Origin: Isoetes taiwanensis
Taxonomy: Eukaryota > Streptophyta > Lycopodiopsida > Isoetales > Isoetaceae
Direction: 5' to 3'
Assembly: GCA_021234155.1 (NCBI GenBank)
Contig: JAJEKV010000020.1
Span: 7,180,563 to 7,244,562, forward strand
DNA length: 64,000 nucleotides
Of this stretch, positions 48,400 to 59,542 are shown in pieces; position 1 is the stretch's first letter, and every line of letters begins with the position of its first letter. Position numbers and translations under genes: made by a program. The notes under the pieces are model-generated. The model searched no databases and had not been told where the DNA came from. It was given only the letters and a program-made list of their open reading frames with translations.

Positions 48400-50272
48400 A
48401 AGGCGCCAGTTGCATGCCAATAATTATAGCTCCAAAATCTGAACTTTTTACAGAAATAGAGGTCCAGTATTGCTTGTCCAGCCCATGATGCAGATGGGCT
48501 TTGTGTGGAGCTCTTTAAATGGGGAGGAGATAAAACTCTCTCCATCTTGACATATTTATTAAATAAGAGCCTCATGCTAGGGATGACAGCCAACTGGAGA
48601 ACTAATCGAGTCCATCCAATTCATAAAGGAGGAGACAAAACAATAGCAGGCAACTACAAGACAATTTTGATAGGCAGTGTGTTTGCCAAACTTCTAGGCA
48701 GCCTCTTGGAAGGCAAATTAAGCTCTTGGGCAGAACATGCAGAAGTACGCTCGCTATGTCAAGCAGGTTTCAGGAGGGATCATAATACGTTAAATCATGT
48801 GCTAACCCTCAGAACTTTGATAGAACATGCTAAAACTCCCAATGCAGCATTGTATATGGCGTTCATAGATTTTACCAAAGCATTTGATACAGTTCCACGC
48901 AAAGAGCTTAGTGATAGAATGATTCAGCTGGGCGTCCCACAAGAAATAAGAGAGGCAGTTTCACAATTATATGCAGAAGTCTTGATCCAAGTGGAGTGTA
49001 ACACGATCAGGAGCACAGTTGGGGTACGCCAGGGTTGTCCATTGTCACTCACCTTGTTCGGGATATTCATAGATGAGTTAGATGACTGGTTGAGAGACAG
49101 ATCTCTGGCAGGCACTAAATTGGGCACATACGTGGTCCAGCTTCTCCTTTATGCCGATGATGTAGTCTTGCTAGCAAGTAAACCAAAAACATTATAGGAG
49201 CATTTAAACAGTTTGGAGGCTTTCATGTGAAGCAAAAAAGTTGAGTGTAAATCTAGCTAAGTCCAAAATCATGATATTTGGCACCAGAGACAGACCGAAT
49301 TTCATGTACAAGAGACAGGTTATGGAAATTTTAGAGAGCTACAAATATCTTGGGATTGATATTACCTCAAACTAGTTGGAAAAAATGTCTCAACAGGAGA
49401 GCTTCAGGAGGAAAAGCGTCTTTGTATAGCATGCTGGCAAAATGCAACAGGGCCTCTCTTACTGATTGGGGATTAAAAAGAATCCTATTCAAAACTCTGG
49501 TTCAAACCGTGACACTATATGGTGTTCCCATTTGGGGACCAGGAATCTCACCTCGCATGTGGAAGCAGATCGAAGCGGTTCAAAAAATGTTTTTGAGAGA
49601 AGAACTTGGGATTAGATCCCAGATCCCATATGCTATAATGCTGGCTGAAGTAGGCATGTTCCCGCTTGAACTCGAAGGCTTATATCAAGCAATAAACTAC
49701 TTTAATAGAGTCAGTGAGCAACACTCAAACCGTCTGTCCCAGCGGGCTATGGAGAACTCAGAGGCAGGTTGGAAAAGAAACCTTATGACATGGGCGAATA
49801 GATGGGGTGTAGATGAATCAAATTGGCCAAAGGACAAACAGGAAACAAGAGTTCTGCTGGATAAACTAGTAGTAGGCCGCTTATGGGCAGATCCTGGGAA
49901 AAGAATGATACAGTATCAAACCTGTTTCAATCACTTAGATGCCTACGAATGTCAAGGTTATTTCATGCGAGTATACCAAAGAATAAAAAACAGTTGATAG
50001 CGAAGTACAGAACTGGCACACATAAGCTCGAAATTGAGACAGGAAGGTGGTCAAAGACTCCGGTGGAAGACCGTTTGTGTAAGATATACAAATCAGGAAG
50101 CATCGAAAATGAACACCATGTTTTTCTACTTTGTACAGAATATACACATGTCAGACTCAGTTTTGGAATACGGGTCACAGATCTGCACTCGTTGTTCCAT
50201 ATGCCACCAAAAACGTTAGGACCATATATTAAGGCGGTGGATGCACACCGTTCCTTTTTACTAAAGCTGTAA
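48400..50272 (+). pseudogene. LINE 1 ORF2, reverse transcriptase and C-terminal part
   Basis: Frame 48505-49197 has AGFRRDHNTLNHVLTLR, FIDFTKAFDTVPRKEL, GVRQGCPLSLTLFGIF and LLLYADDVVLLAS, with the YADD catalytic pair intact. After a stop at 49195 and a frame change, 49350-49997 continues (SMLAKCNRASLTDW, LYGVPIWGPG). Another shift leads to 49990-50272, ending with CKIYKSG...EHHVFLLC, a degraded zinc knuckle (second Cys replaced by Tyr). Not functional. Confidence 0.85.
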
Positions 50273-50350
50273 AGATTGTTGTTCTTGTGCTCCATGGTCT
50301 CTCGAGGGCCAAGAGAGCAATAGACATAATATTATTATTATTATTATTAT

Positions 50351-51257
50351 TAGAAGTACTCTTGTTCAACCCTTATTCCAATAATTCCCAAAGAATAGAA
50401 GTCTGTCTTCTGGAAGATTGATTTCAAGCTTGTTGCAATCTTGAATAACTACCTCGGTGATTTTCTTCAGCAACTGGTTTAGATTGCAGGCCCCCTTATT
50501 GACTTCACAACAGATAAGCACTGTTCCGACAGAGAAATATATGCCGGAAGAAAAATGACTACCTGAGATGACATCTGGTTAAGATTGTTACCTCTATATT
50601 GCTGGCCATTTCTATAAAAAAGGAGCATTCAAAAATCGTTACAAGTCCATCTCTAACATTACCACAATTAGAACACTCCACAAGCAAATTTATGATATTG
50701 CAAATTAGCTATAAGAAGCATATAACAAAACCTGCTACTTTCACTCCAGCCTTTTGACAAATGGCGGCAGCATTTTAAACATCAAGTCTGCAAGGATCTT
50801 GCGTGAAGCAGAGGACCACTGATTACACAATATATCAAAGCATATTATACATCTAGATAGTTTATAGCAGAAAAAATCACAATAAGGCAAGCAAGGTTCT
50901 CACATTCTCACGTTACCTTATAAGCCAGACATATATACTCTAGCCAAGTATAGAAGGACTCTTGTTCAACCCTTATTCCAACAATTCCCAAAGAATAGAA
51001 GTCTGTCTTCTGGAAGATTGATTTCAAGCTTGTTGCAATCTTGAATAACTACCTCGGTGATTCCCTTCAGCAACTGGTTCAGGTTGCAGGTACCCTTATT
51101 GACTTCACAACAGATAAGCACTGTTCCGACAGAGAAATATATGCCGGAAGAAAAATGACTACTTGAGATGACATCTGGTTATGATTGTTACCTCTATATT
51201 GCTGGCCGTTTCTATAAAAAAGGAGCATCCAGAAATCGTTACAAGCCCATCTCTAAA
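50351..51257 (+). repeat. Tandem duplicate of about 336 bp, one copy split by the LINE
   Basis: Copy 1 is 46182-46210 plus 50351-50657. Copy 2 is 50922-51257. They share CCAGACATATATACTCTAGC, then AGTCTGTCTTCTGGAAGATT and so on with few differences. About 260 bp separates them. No gene recognised. Confidence 0.8.
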
Positions 51258-51550
51258 ACCGAAGTGATCATGCTTCTGTTGTTCAACCCTACAAGCAAAC
51301 TAATGAATATAACCAAATCCATCTTGATGAAGTAGAATTTGATGCAAAACATTCAAAGCTTAACATGACATCACTTAACTCAATTAACTCATCTACGGAA
51401 CTGAATGAAATGTTCTTTTATCAAATGCTCCCTTACTTCCTTAAGGAATTTTACTATCTTATTCCAAGGAACATACATTGGGCAACTTTTGCCATGTAAT
51501 AATAGAGTCCAAATAAATAAATGACAATGATGTCAATTGATTGAATGTTC

Positions 51551-51886
51551 TCATCTAAACCTGGCCCTGGATGAGAAAAGGTTGTGCATAATACAGGAAT
51601 TAAAAAGTTCTGCCTTATTCTTTTGAGCATTCTCATCCTCACTTTCAACCACACCCTTGATTTCATAATCAGCTTCATGTTCATCTGCAACTTCATCGAT
51701 ATTAATATCAATATGTTCAGTATCATCATCCTTTGCGCTGGTCTCATCACCATCAATGTCTATGTCAATATGTATTGGAGATTCATCCTGATCATGTTTC
51801 TGATTTGTGGGTGGAGTTAAAGGAGTACGTCCTCTTGTATCAGATCCCCTCTTCATATTCTTCTTCCCTAAAGAAAGAACGTACAC
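51551..51886 (-). other. Possible last exon of an unidentified acidic protein
   Basis: An acceptor-like TTCTTTCTTTAG precedes about 51869 on the minus strand. The frame then reads GKKNMKRGSDTRGRTPL, an Asp/Ile repeat (HIDIDIDGDE), more acidic residues and a stop at 51551. Basic-then-acidic composition suggests a nuclear protein tail, but no family is recognised. Confidence 0.3.
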
Positions 51887-51889
51887 AAT

Positions 51890-53580
51890 TTAGAAACTTA
51901 GAAGTATTCTAGAACCCCATATTAGCTACTAGCTACATAATGTTTCATGACAAAGATAAACCTTATCAATTGCCCGCATCATGGCTTAGCTAAAAAAAAT
52001 AACTTCAAACTAGATATTGCGGTATTCCAATTAATCAAAGCATTATTTTTTACTGTAGAATATTTCCACATAAAAAGATGTAGAGAAATTATTTATTGAT
52101 CATTAACAAAATTTTCTTGAAGCAAGACAGATTGCAGTATGACAAATAGTTGACTAATACATGTTAGGACGTACTGAGATAACGAGATCCATAAAAGTAG
52201 CAAGAACAATAATTTTGTAGATTATTAATCGTGATAGAAGAAATCCAGAACTTAATTTAAAGCTCTAATTAAAGTATGCAACTACTTTGGCCAGCTCCTG
52301 AGCTGAATGTGAGATGTTAACAAAGAGGCTGACCAGATTTTGTGGTGCTCCTAACAGTACAATTGTGAAAGCGTACGAAAGAGCCTAAAACTTACCTTGA
52401 AGCTTGTACTAACATAGCCAACTGTTAATCTCTCATGTTGATCTCACCCTTTTTTCCTCCATGAGTCTGTATAATGAGACTGATGAGTTGCAACCTACTG
52501 CATCATTGCAAATTACATAAAGACCTTCTAATGATAAATACAACTGGTAACATTACCATTAGAACAGTCAATGAATAAGCTTTCTATCCTACTCATGAAG
52601 TAATATGCAGTTGTTGCATCTATCTAAACCATCAGAGCATTTTGCAACTAAAAAATATGCTAACTCAAGAAATAGAAGAACTAACTCCAATTTATCAGAT
52701 ATAAAGAGTGAGTGTGAAAGACTATCAGTTACACCTAGTTTTTGGGTGTAAGCATACTCCTGTCTGAGTCAAACTAGTCCTATCCATCACAGTTATGGGT
52801 GCAGATGGGGAGCCACAAGATTGTCATAATATGAATGATTCTTCTACTGTAAATGTTGAAGATGGGCAGAGAAGAGAAGTTGAGAAAGCTGACTGACCCT
52901 TATGAGCGGTTTGAAGACGCTACCCAGAGAAAGATATCGGTTCTGAGCTTGTTGCTTCCATTGTCGCAGCTTGATACCACAATCCGTTAATGCTCTAAAA
53001 GGTCTTGCTTTGGACATATTTCAAGATAATATATAGATGAAAGAGACCCATGCTTCATATTCTGTCATGCTGAATAATTTTAAATGCCACGGCTCCAATA
53101 ACGTACCTTTCTGCTCATTTTTTCGAGCTTCAAAAAGTCCTTTATCTTGGCAGAAGCAAGCAGTAGAAGTACAAAAATAGAATCCAGAGCTTTATCAGAC
53201 CACGTTCCAATTGTGCATTCCTTGACCGCCAGACTGTAAACAAGTCCTTTTAAAATGGACAAACCTACTGTTGCATAAGTAAGTGCCCCATTTGCTGCAG
53301 TGATCTTCAGAAAAAATAGAACAACGACTCATCCAAGGATGGCCAAGAAGAGGGAAGCGCAATTTGAAAACTTGAGTCCGGAACGTGGGCAAGCATTCTC
53401 CCCAACGCGGGCATAACTTCCCAAGCACACCTGGAATTTCTAGAAATTTTCATGACCGTAGATCAAATCCGACGATTGTAAGGTGTACACCTGGATAAAA
53501 ATCCTAGCTGTCTGCAACGTGGATGGCCTCACATTGCTTCAAAGTGTCAACTTGTGTTTGTGCAAACGTGCCCGGAAAAG
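51890..53580. other. No confident gene
   Basis: AT-rich sequence. One minus-strand frame at about 53080-53300 reads a plausible, partly hydrophobic stretch (SILKGLVYSLAVKE, FVLLLLASAK) after an ACTGCAG acceptor-like site near 53300. Unidentified. Confidence 0.25.
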
Positions 53581-53613
53581 AAAAAAAAAAAAAAAAAAAA
53601 CGTGCCCGAAAAG

Positions 53614-53641
<28 letters not shown>
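53580..53641. repeat. Poly(A)-rich tract
   Basis: Two homopolymer A runs separated by ACGTGCCCGAAAAG. The first is preceded by the same CGTGCCCGGAAAAG, so the unit is duplicated. Confidence 0.85.
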
Positions 53642-53643
<2 letters not shown>

Positions 53644-53644
<1 letters not shown>

Positions 53645-53727
53645 TAACGAGAAGCAATCCAAACCAAAACTATAAAAACATACTCTCACCATAAAAACAC
53701 ATTATCTCGGGCCACCGGAGGGCAACC
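53644..53727 (+). repeat. Inverted-repeat arm, left
   Basis: Inverted relative of 55918-56001 (about 84 bp, mostly identical). Together they bracket the NTF2-like gene. Confidence 0.75.
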
Positions 53728-54057
53728 CCACGTGCGCAACGGCTCAGGATAATCTTAACCTAGATTAGATTTCGACCTCCGGGATCCCGACGTGGGATCC
53801 CCTCCTCCATGATCTCGCAGTCAACGAGATCCCCTCCTCCGAGAGCCATCTTTGGTCGAATCTTTGCTCCCTGATAGCAGGGGCGCTCGCCGCTCTTTGT
53901 CCTTGGCATCTACCTATAGCTCTTCTACAACCCATTCCCCATTCCAACCATCCTTGAAGTGATCCCATCCGCTGAATCTAGGGAGAAAAACCAACCCAAA
54001 AAATCTTTGACTTATTATAAGGGGCCACAATTTTGCACCGTAACTGTACAGTAGGGG

Positions 54058-54207
54058 GGATCCCATCCTCCGAGATCACACCCCCGAGGGATCCCGTCCT
54101 CCGAGATCACACCCCCGAGGGATCCCGTCCTCCTGGATCACACCTCCGGGATTAGGGATCCCGTCCTCCTGGATCACACCTCCGGGATTCACACCTCCGG
54201 GATCCCC
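54058..54207 (+). repeat. Minisatellite, unit about 32 bp
   Basis: Four to five copies of GGATCCCGTCCTCC followed by GATCACACC and a C/G-rich stretch. Related GGATCCC pieces also occur at 53780-53830. Confidence 0.8.
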
Positions 54208-54669
54208 CAATGCAAGATAAAGGTATCCTACGCCCTATGCTGCGTGCTAGGCCTCATGAAAAAATAGTTTTGCAGCCTTACCGAGATCAAAAATTGGAAA
54301 AGAAAATGGTACTTTACGTACCTTACACATTTTCGTACTTTTCTAGCCTAATAATGGTTCTTAGCATGCTCTCCCTTTGATATAGCTTTCTTTTCTTAAT
54401 TTTCCATAGCTCCACAGCTATTAAAGGCAACTGAAATGCATCTTATGGCATCATTGTATGGATAATGACAGAAATCCTCCTTGATGGATTGGATCATGAT
54501 TTCACTGCAAAACCGTGACCATCTAGAGGTTGGATGTTGCAATCCAAACAAAAAATTCATTAGTGCCATCTAAAAAGACATTTTGTACAAAAAGAAAGGA
54601 CAGGTTTTTGAATTGCAAATAAAAAAATTTGCTATCAACACATTTCCTCTGAAGAATATAGGTAAGTAG

Positions 54670-55221
54670 TTACAATCCTACCAACTGTTGAACTCCTTCA
54701 GGAAAGACAGCAAGGGCAAGCTTTTTCAGAAAAGAAAAGGATCTAGCATAGACATGGCCAGCAAAAAACCTCACCCACTCCATAGAATACAAATTCCCAA
54801 TCAGAGGAAGAGTTGCTACCATAGGTGAAATAAAAAAGAAGTCCCTTTGGACTTTGATCTTCTTCAGCAATCTGCCATCACCAGCATTAAAATCTTCCAA
54901 CTCTAACAAAACCATCATATCTAAAGGCCTGGGCTTCATTAGCTGCCATGGCCAAACATAAATTGTCATGTGTATGCTTAGTTTATTTTTTGCAGGATCA
55001 TAAAGAACATCAAGGATTTCGAGCTCCCTATACTTGGCATAGAATCCAGCCATTTGATAAAGGGATATGAGATCATCGATTCCCCGGACGCTAAAATAGG
55101 GATGATAAAAACATACATGAGGAGAAAAATAGGCCCGAATCACCTGTTCTTGAATGTCGGATTTCGGGTAGGAGGCCAGAGACAGGATGATAGCGGCTAT
55201 TTCCTTGTGCGGGTCCTCCAT
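54670..55221 (-). CDS. NTF2/SnoaL-like fold protein, single exon (183 aa)
   Basis: Intact frame from ATG at 55221-55219 to TAA at 54672-54670. The N-terminal helix (MEDPHKEIAAIILSLA) is followed by IRAYFSPHVCFYHPYF, VRGIDDLISLYQ and then alternating strands (LSIHMTIYVWPWQL, RDFFFISP), the order of an NTF2-like cone. Closest pattern I know is the family annotated in fungi as SigF-like NTF2-like proteins, also with a MEDP-type start and H-P-F/Y-F motif. The C-terminal third is hydrophobic (MVATLPLIGNLY, then FSFLKKLALAVF), suggesting membrane or lipid contact. Function unknown. It stands alone between inverted repeats 53644-53727 and 55918-56001. The absence of introns is compatible with retroposition or transfer but does not prove either. 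Confidence 0.7.
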   Translation of the reverse strand: MEDPHKEIAAIILSLASYPKSDIQEQVIRAYFSPHVCFYHPYFSVRGIDDLISLYQMAGFYAKYRELEILDVLYDPAKNKLSIHMTIYVWPWQLMKPRPLDMMVLLELEDFNAGDGRLLKKIKVQRDFFFISPMVATLPLIGNLYSMEWVRFFAGHVYARSFSFLKKLALAVFPEGVQQLVGL

Positions 55222-55344
55222 GTTCTGTGTGTGCAGCAGCTATGGAGGTCCGGCATTATATGGGCGCCACAGCTTTCGTCGTTTCTACATATTTAGCATT
55301 AGGTTAGGTAAACCAAATTTGCTCCTCAATTCTAACAGTCAAAG

Positions 55345-55828
55345 GGCGTTACACACTGGCCGTTACATTAGATTAAATTGCTAACGTAACGGAATTTCCT
55401 TTATGTTAGAGTAACATAACATAAAATAAAGATTTTACTTCACACTCACCGTTAGATTAAAATTTAATACAATAGAAATCGTTAAATCTTGCTTCACACT
55501 GATTGTCACGCCGTTAGGTTAAAAATAATATAACGAAAACCGTTAAATATTACTTCACACTGCCTGTCACGCCCTTATGTTAAGAGTTAACATAACGGAA
55601 ATCGTTAAATATTGCTTCACACTGACTGTCACGCCGTTAAGTTAAAAATTAAAAATTTAACCTAACGGAATGCAATGTGAACCCCAATTATCTTGTACCG
55701 TTACCTTAATTGTGCCGCTATTTTTTACCCCATAAACTTAACGAAATATTTTTAACAGAACTCAATGTGAAGCACAGTTAAGCTAAATTTTTAACCTAAC
55801 GACACTTTAACGGCCAGTGTGAAGCGGC
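55345..55828. mobile_element. Fold-back MITE-like element
   Basis: Left end GGCGTTACACACTGGCCGTT and right end (complement) GCCGCTTCACACTGGCCGTT form imperfect inverted repeats. Inside are four diverged units with GTTAAATATT.CTTCACACTG and TAACGG motifs, about 60-70 bp apart. Near-matching flanks AGTCAAAG / AAGTCAAG may be a target duplication of about 8 bp, which would fit hAT-like MITEs. Confidence 0.6.
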
Positions 55829-55917
55829 AAGTCAAGTTATACGACGGTTTCTAATATTTCCTTTTAAGGATGATACTCAAATGACCATAGAAAAATAACA
55901 AGGTGTTGTGCAGCCAA

Positions 55918-56001
55918 GGGTCGCCCTCCGGTGGCCCAAGAGAGTGTGTTTTTATGGTGAGAGTGTGTTTTTATGGTTTTGGTTTGATTGTTTCTCGTTG
56001 G
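55918..56001 (-). repeat. Inverted-repeat arm, right
   Basis: Mate of 53644-53727. Its outer part (CGCCCTCCGGTGGCC) also resembles 57745-57770. Confidence 0.75.
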
Positions 56002-56250
56002 GTATTTTCTTTTTTGGGTTGCCCGTAGGGCAATCCTTGGGGGAAGTGGGGAGGGACGGATAGAGGGCCACGATTTGAGAATTTTATAGCATATTCTTTG
56101 TCTACGACTGCAGAGTTTTGGGATTTGGAGGACACCTGAGGACGATAGACAATGTGGATTTTATGGGAGCCAGCGGAAGGTGGGGATGCGATTCTAACTG
56201 CGAAGCAGGCGGGAAATTTGTCCTGGCGGAAGGGACAGAATCGGAGGATG

Positions 56251-56496
56251 GACGTCGGAACTACGCTATGGCCATGTTCTCTTGTTCTTTTCAAGCGCTT
56301 CCACAGTGAACTCTGTAAGACTCAATCTACTCTGATCGCGGGAGCTCCTTTTAAGGTTTGTTGCCTTCGAACAAGTAGCCCAAAAGAAAATTTCCTTTCT
56401 TTGCAACCCAGTTATGATTTGTGGGTCTGGAAACACGGAGTGAATTCATTAATGGGCACTCGAAATGGATTCCTAAAGCTTGTCTTGGCGTTTTGA
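56251..56496 (+). other. Possible first exon with organelle-targeting character
   Basis: From the ATG at 56251 one frame reads MDVGTTLWPCSLVLFKRFHS and continues rich in Ser, Thr, Arg and Lys with few acidic residues, like a chloroplast or mitochondrial transit peptide. It could belong to the DUF309 exon at 57034, but splicing is not demonstrated. Confidence 0.3.
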
Positions 56497-57033
56497 GGAA
56501 GGAGAAGTTCCATTTACATGACTGGATTGGCCTACTCGTTCTTAGCATTTTGGATGCTTGTTTGAACATTTTATAAATGATGTCAGGTTCCCTTTCAAGT
56601 CTAATACAGTACCATTAGCTACTGTACCGGTAGGTTATCCTGTATTTTCTATATGCAATCTTGCAGTTTATATTGTTTGTGCCTCGAATTTAAGCAGGAG
56701 CATTTAAGTCAGTGGCTATTTTTTTTCCAGTTAATTTGAATCGTATGGTCACTTTTTCTGATCGGGTTATTGCCGTTGGTATACCGCTTGCATTTTTTAT
56801 TGCATACTATATTTACAAAAGAGATATATGCAATTTGCATCAGGCTGTATTTGGTAAGAGGGATGCTTATGCGTTATTATCTTTGTGGTTATTGCTCAGA
56901 AGGTTATATTTACTCCATTTTTAAATCAATGGCTCATTGTAATTGTAGTTTATATGATCAAAACAAGGATTCATCCAAGATTTTCATCACCTATGTCAGG
57001 ACCAGTTTAGTATTGTATTCTTGGCCATTGTAG

Positions 57034-57233
57034 TCTTGGCTCGCGAATTGGGAGCTCCGCTCAACACTTTTGACAAGGCGGCGCACTTGTTTAATGCCAG
57101 GGAATATTATGAATGCCACGATATTCTAGAAAGTCTGTGGAATGAGGCCCATGAGCCACAAAGAAGTTTACTTCATGGACTTCTTCAGTGTATTGTTGCC
57201 CTGTATCATTTGATATTCGATATGCGACTCTAA
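57034..57233 (+). pseudogene. DUF309-domain gene fragment
   Basis: After a CATTGTAG acceptor the frame reads FDKAAHLFNAREYYECHDIL, then ESLWNEAHEPQRSLLHGLLQ and CIVALYHLIF. This is the DUF309 signature (N-x-x-x-Y-x-x-C-H-D-x-L-E-x-x-W and H-G-x-L-Q). Only this exon is recognised. The conserved region is cut after Y-H-L and runs to a stop at 57231-57233 without an evident donor site, so the copy seems truncated. Function of DUF309 proteins is not known; plant members are often plastid-predicted. Confidence 0.65.
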
Positions 57234-58135
57234 TATGATATTCAATCCTATAGGACCAGCTTAAGTTCCATAGCTCGTTCGTTTAATTAGACCCAGTTCT
57301 TAATTCCTAGTAAATGAGATACTTGATGGAAAGTTGGTCGGGTGCTTGATATGTGATATCTTTTTTCCAAAACTAGGTTATTGATGTTTCCATCTTCACT
57401 GAAGCGGCCCCTTAGTCTGCTTGTAATGGATATAGTTTGCTTATAATGGATATATCAAGGCAAGTCATTCATTATGAATTTCTGAGTTGCCATCTTTTAG
57501 AATTTTGTTCCAGCATGAGAACTAGAAAAGATTTAGTAATCACTGCAGGCCATATTCAGGGTGTTTCTCCTACCAAAGGATAGCTGCATGGAGCATTGCC
57601 TCTAATGAAACTACAGCCTTGCTACACATGGATTTGGGTGAAGCGAAAACACATAGGGTTCTGCTCTTGTAGCTAAATTGGCAAAGGAAAAGCACAAGAA
57701 ATACTCTCATTAGTAAAACAAAATAAACAAGGTGCTGCGCACGGAGGGTTGCCCTCCATGGCCGGAGGGTGAAGTGGCTTAAATCATAGTTCAAAGTCAT
57801 ATTTTGACAATCAATTCAAAACCATAACCCCGAACATTTAGAAACGAAATTCTCTATAGCCAACGAACTACCTTTATCTTCCAAAATGCAGCTAAAGAGT
57901 TTAGCAATCTGTGAAATAAAGAACACACGAATTTCATAACTATAAAATATATGGGGTTATTTGGGAAAATATTTAAAATTTAAGGGCATTTTGGGAATTT
58001 TAAAAATACGAAGGGCTTTTTGGGAATTAAGTCAAGGAAGGGAGAGAGAGAGAGAGATGTATTTTTTACGTCGTAGCAACCTGCATAAGGCAACACTTGT
58101 TAAACACATTATACTTCCAAACAATCTTGTTTATT

Positions 58136-58431
58136 TCAATCGAAGACAAACCTGAACTGCACATGGATTCGCACAAAGTACCAATCCTTGCCTATCAGTT
58201 CCGGGATTCCAGCCTTTGCAAATGATTTCATCACATTGTCATTGGGGTTAGAGAATGCTATCTGCATAACCAAGGGAGAATAAAAGATCAGCATCAACCA
58301 ATCAATAAGCCTCATAGATGCAAACAACTATTTACGTGAACAAGAAAAACGTACCTGTATATTTCTGGCCTTGTATTCCTGATGGAGTTCCTTGATGGCA
58401 TGCAATGCGCTTGAGTCAATATAAGTTACAG
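58136..58431 (-). pseudogene. Sulfate transporter (SULTR4-like) STAS-domain fragment
   Basis: Exon 58431-58355 reads VTYIDSSALHAIKELHQEY then KARNIQ; after a GT-AG intron, exon 58261 downward reads IAFSNPNDNVMKSFAKAGIP, ELIGKDWYFVRIH. This is the STAS domain of plant SLC26-type sulfate transporters, closest in pattern to the vacuolar SULTR4 group. A one-base deletion right after R-I-H breaks the frame, and the membrane-spanning exons are not in the window. A retained intron means DNA-level duplication. Confidence 0.8.
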
Positions 58432-58986
58432 CTGCAGACAAATGGACAATGCATTTTTTATGACACACAGCAAAAAAAAAATGCACTTAGACATTTAGTT
58501 ATATAAGCACAACAAGATTTAGATTCTTGGAGAAGAAATGATGGGTGTATGCATCATCTCAAAAATAGTAATGCAACATAATCCTTTGACAAAGATTTCG
58601 ATCCTGTTATGGAGTAGTTTGTATCACATCGTCTTGTTTGGATCAATTTGCCTCATAATTCTTTCAAGCATTTTTGTGAAAATTTTCCAACAAACAAGCC
58701 TTGCTATCCTCTCCTTGGCATCTTAGGATAACCACGGTATGGCATAGCTAAACCATGAAAACCACTTTGTATAAGCAGATGAACCAAGGTTGTGAAAAAC
58801 AACATCGGCCATCCATCCCAGCCACCAAAACCTATAGTAAAGAACATCGATTCATGTGCATCTGAAGTGCAAAGGTCGTTTAAGCACCAAGCATCCGAAC
58901 GAAACATACGTACCGATGGATCCCTTCCCCATTAAAAAAAAAATGATCATACCTTCACGGTAGTGAAATTATCACTATTTATAGTA

Positions 58987-59061
58987 TGCCAGGAACCAGG
59001 TTTGAACTGGTGACACGAGGATTTTTAGTCCTCTGCTATAAATAACTTTAGCTACTAGGAT
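58987..59061 (-). pseudogene. tRNA-Phe pseudogene of plastid trnF-GAA type
   Basis: On the minus strand the anticodon arm through 3' end (AGCAGAGGACTAAAAATCCT, then the T arm CACCAGTTCAAACCTGGT and TTCCTGGCA) follows plastid trnF-GAA almost base for base. The anticodon reads AAA instead of GAA, and the 5' acceptor and D arm are degraded. Most likely a nuclear insertion of plastid DNA that has decayed. Confidence 0.6.
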
Positions 59062-59410
59062 AGTGTCTTCTTAGAGATGAAAATGCGCATTTTATAATAT
59101 CAGAAGGGTGATGATATTAAGAAGTATTTATAAATAAATTGGATATTGTTCCGCAATCTTGAATTGGGAAAGGGCAGGCAGGCTAAGGTTAAACGATTTG
59201 GGATAGCCTTTCAAGGGCAGGCAGGCTAAGGTATTAGTTATGGCGCATGAACCTCCACAAGGTAATAGCTAGAACCATAATAAGAACTAAGCTAATGTAG
59301 GACAACGTCTTAATTCTGCTCATGTTTTTGCATTGTTTTATTCTGAGTCAAATTTAGCTTATACGTGGACTATAGGTGCTCAAATTTATTGTTACCATTT
59401 GTTATTTCAG

Positions 59411-59542
59411 GTTGGTCCTGGTGAGGTGGATGATGAACTCGAAGATGAAGTTGCATCAGAGTGTGCAAAGTATGGCACAGTAACACGTGTGCTTATTTTT
59501 GAAATAATGGAACCGGACTACCCACCTACAGAATCTTCATGA
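59411..59542 (+). pseudogene. SPF45/DRT111-like splicing factor, RRM exon fragment
   Basis: After TTATTTCAG the frame reads VGPGEVDDELEDEVASECAK, YGTVTRVLIFEIMEPDYP, the start of the C-terminal RNA-recognition motif of SPF45 (DRT111 in Arabidopsis), a factor in 3' splice-site choice. Conservation ends near 59520, and the frame then stops at 59542. No other exon of the gene was found. Confidence 0.75.

Larger units (their letters stand above)
46211..50350 (+). mobile_element. LINE 1, nearly full length, broken
   Basis: The inserted sequence is defined by comparison with the duplicate empty site at 50941-50960: TAGCCAAGTA ends at 46210 and TAGAAG resumes at 50351. No target duplication is visible. 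Order: 5' part with a hairpin, ORF1, endonuclease, reverse transcriptase, C-terminal zinc knuckle, ATT tail (50330-50350). Several frameshifts and stops. It is the same family as the LINE at 36.5-38.4 kb. It does not look like the L1-type LINEs usual in seed plants; the clade needs a tree. Confidence 0.85.
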
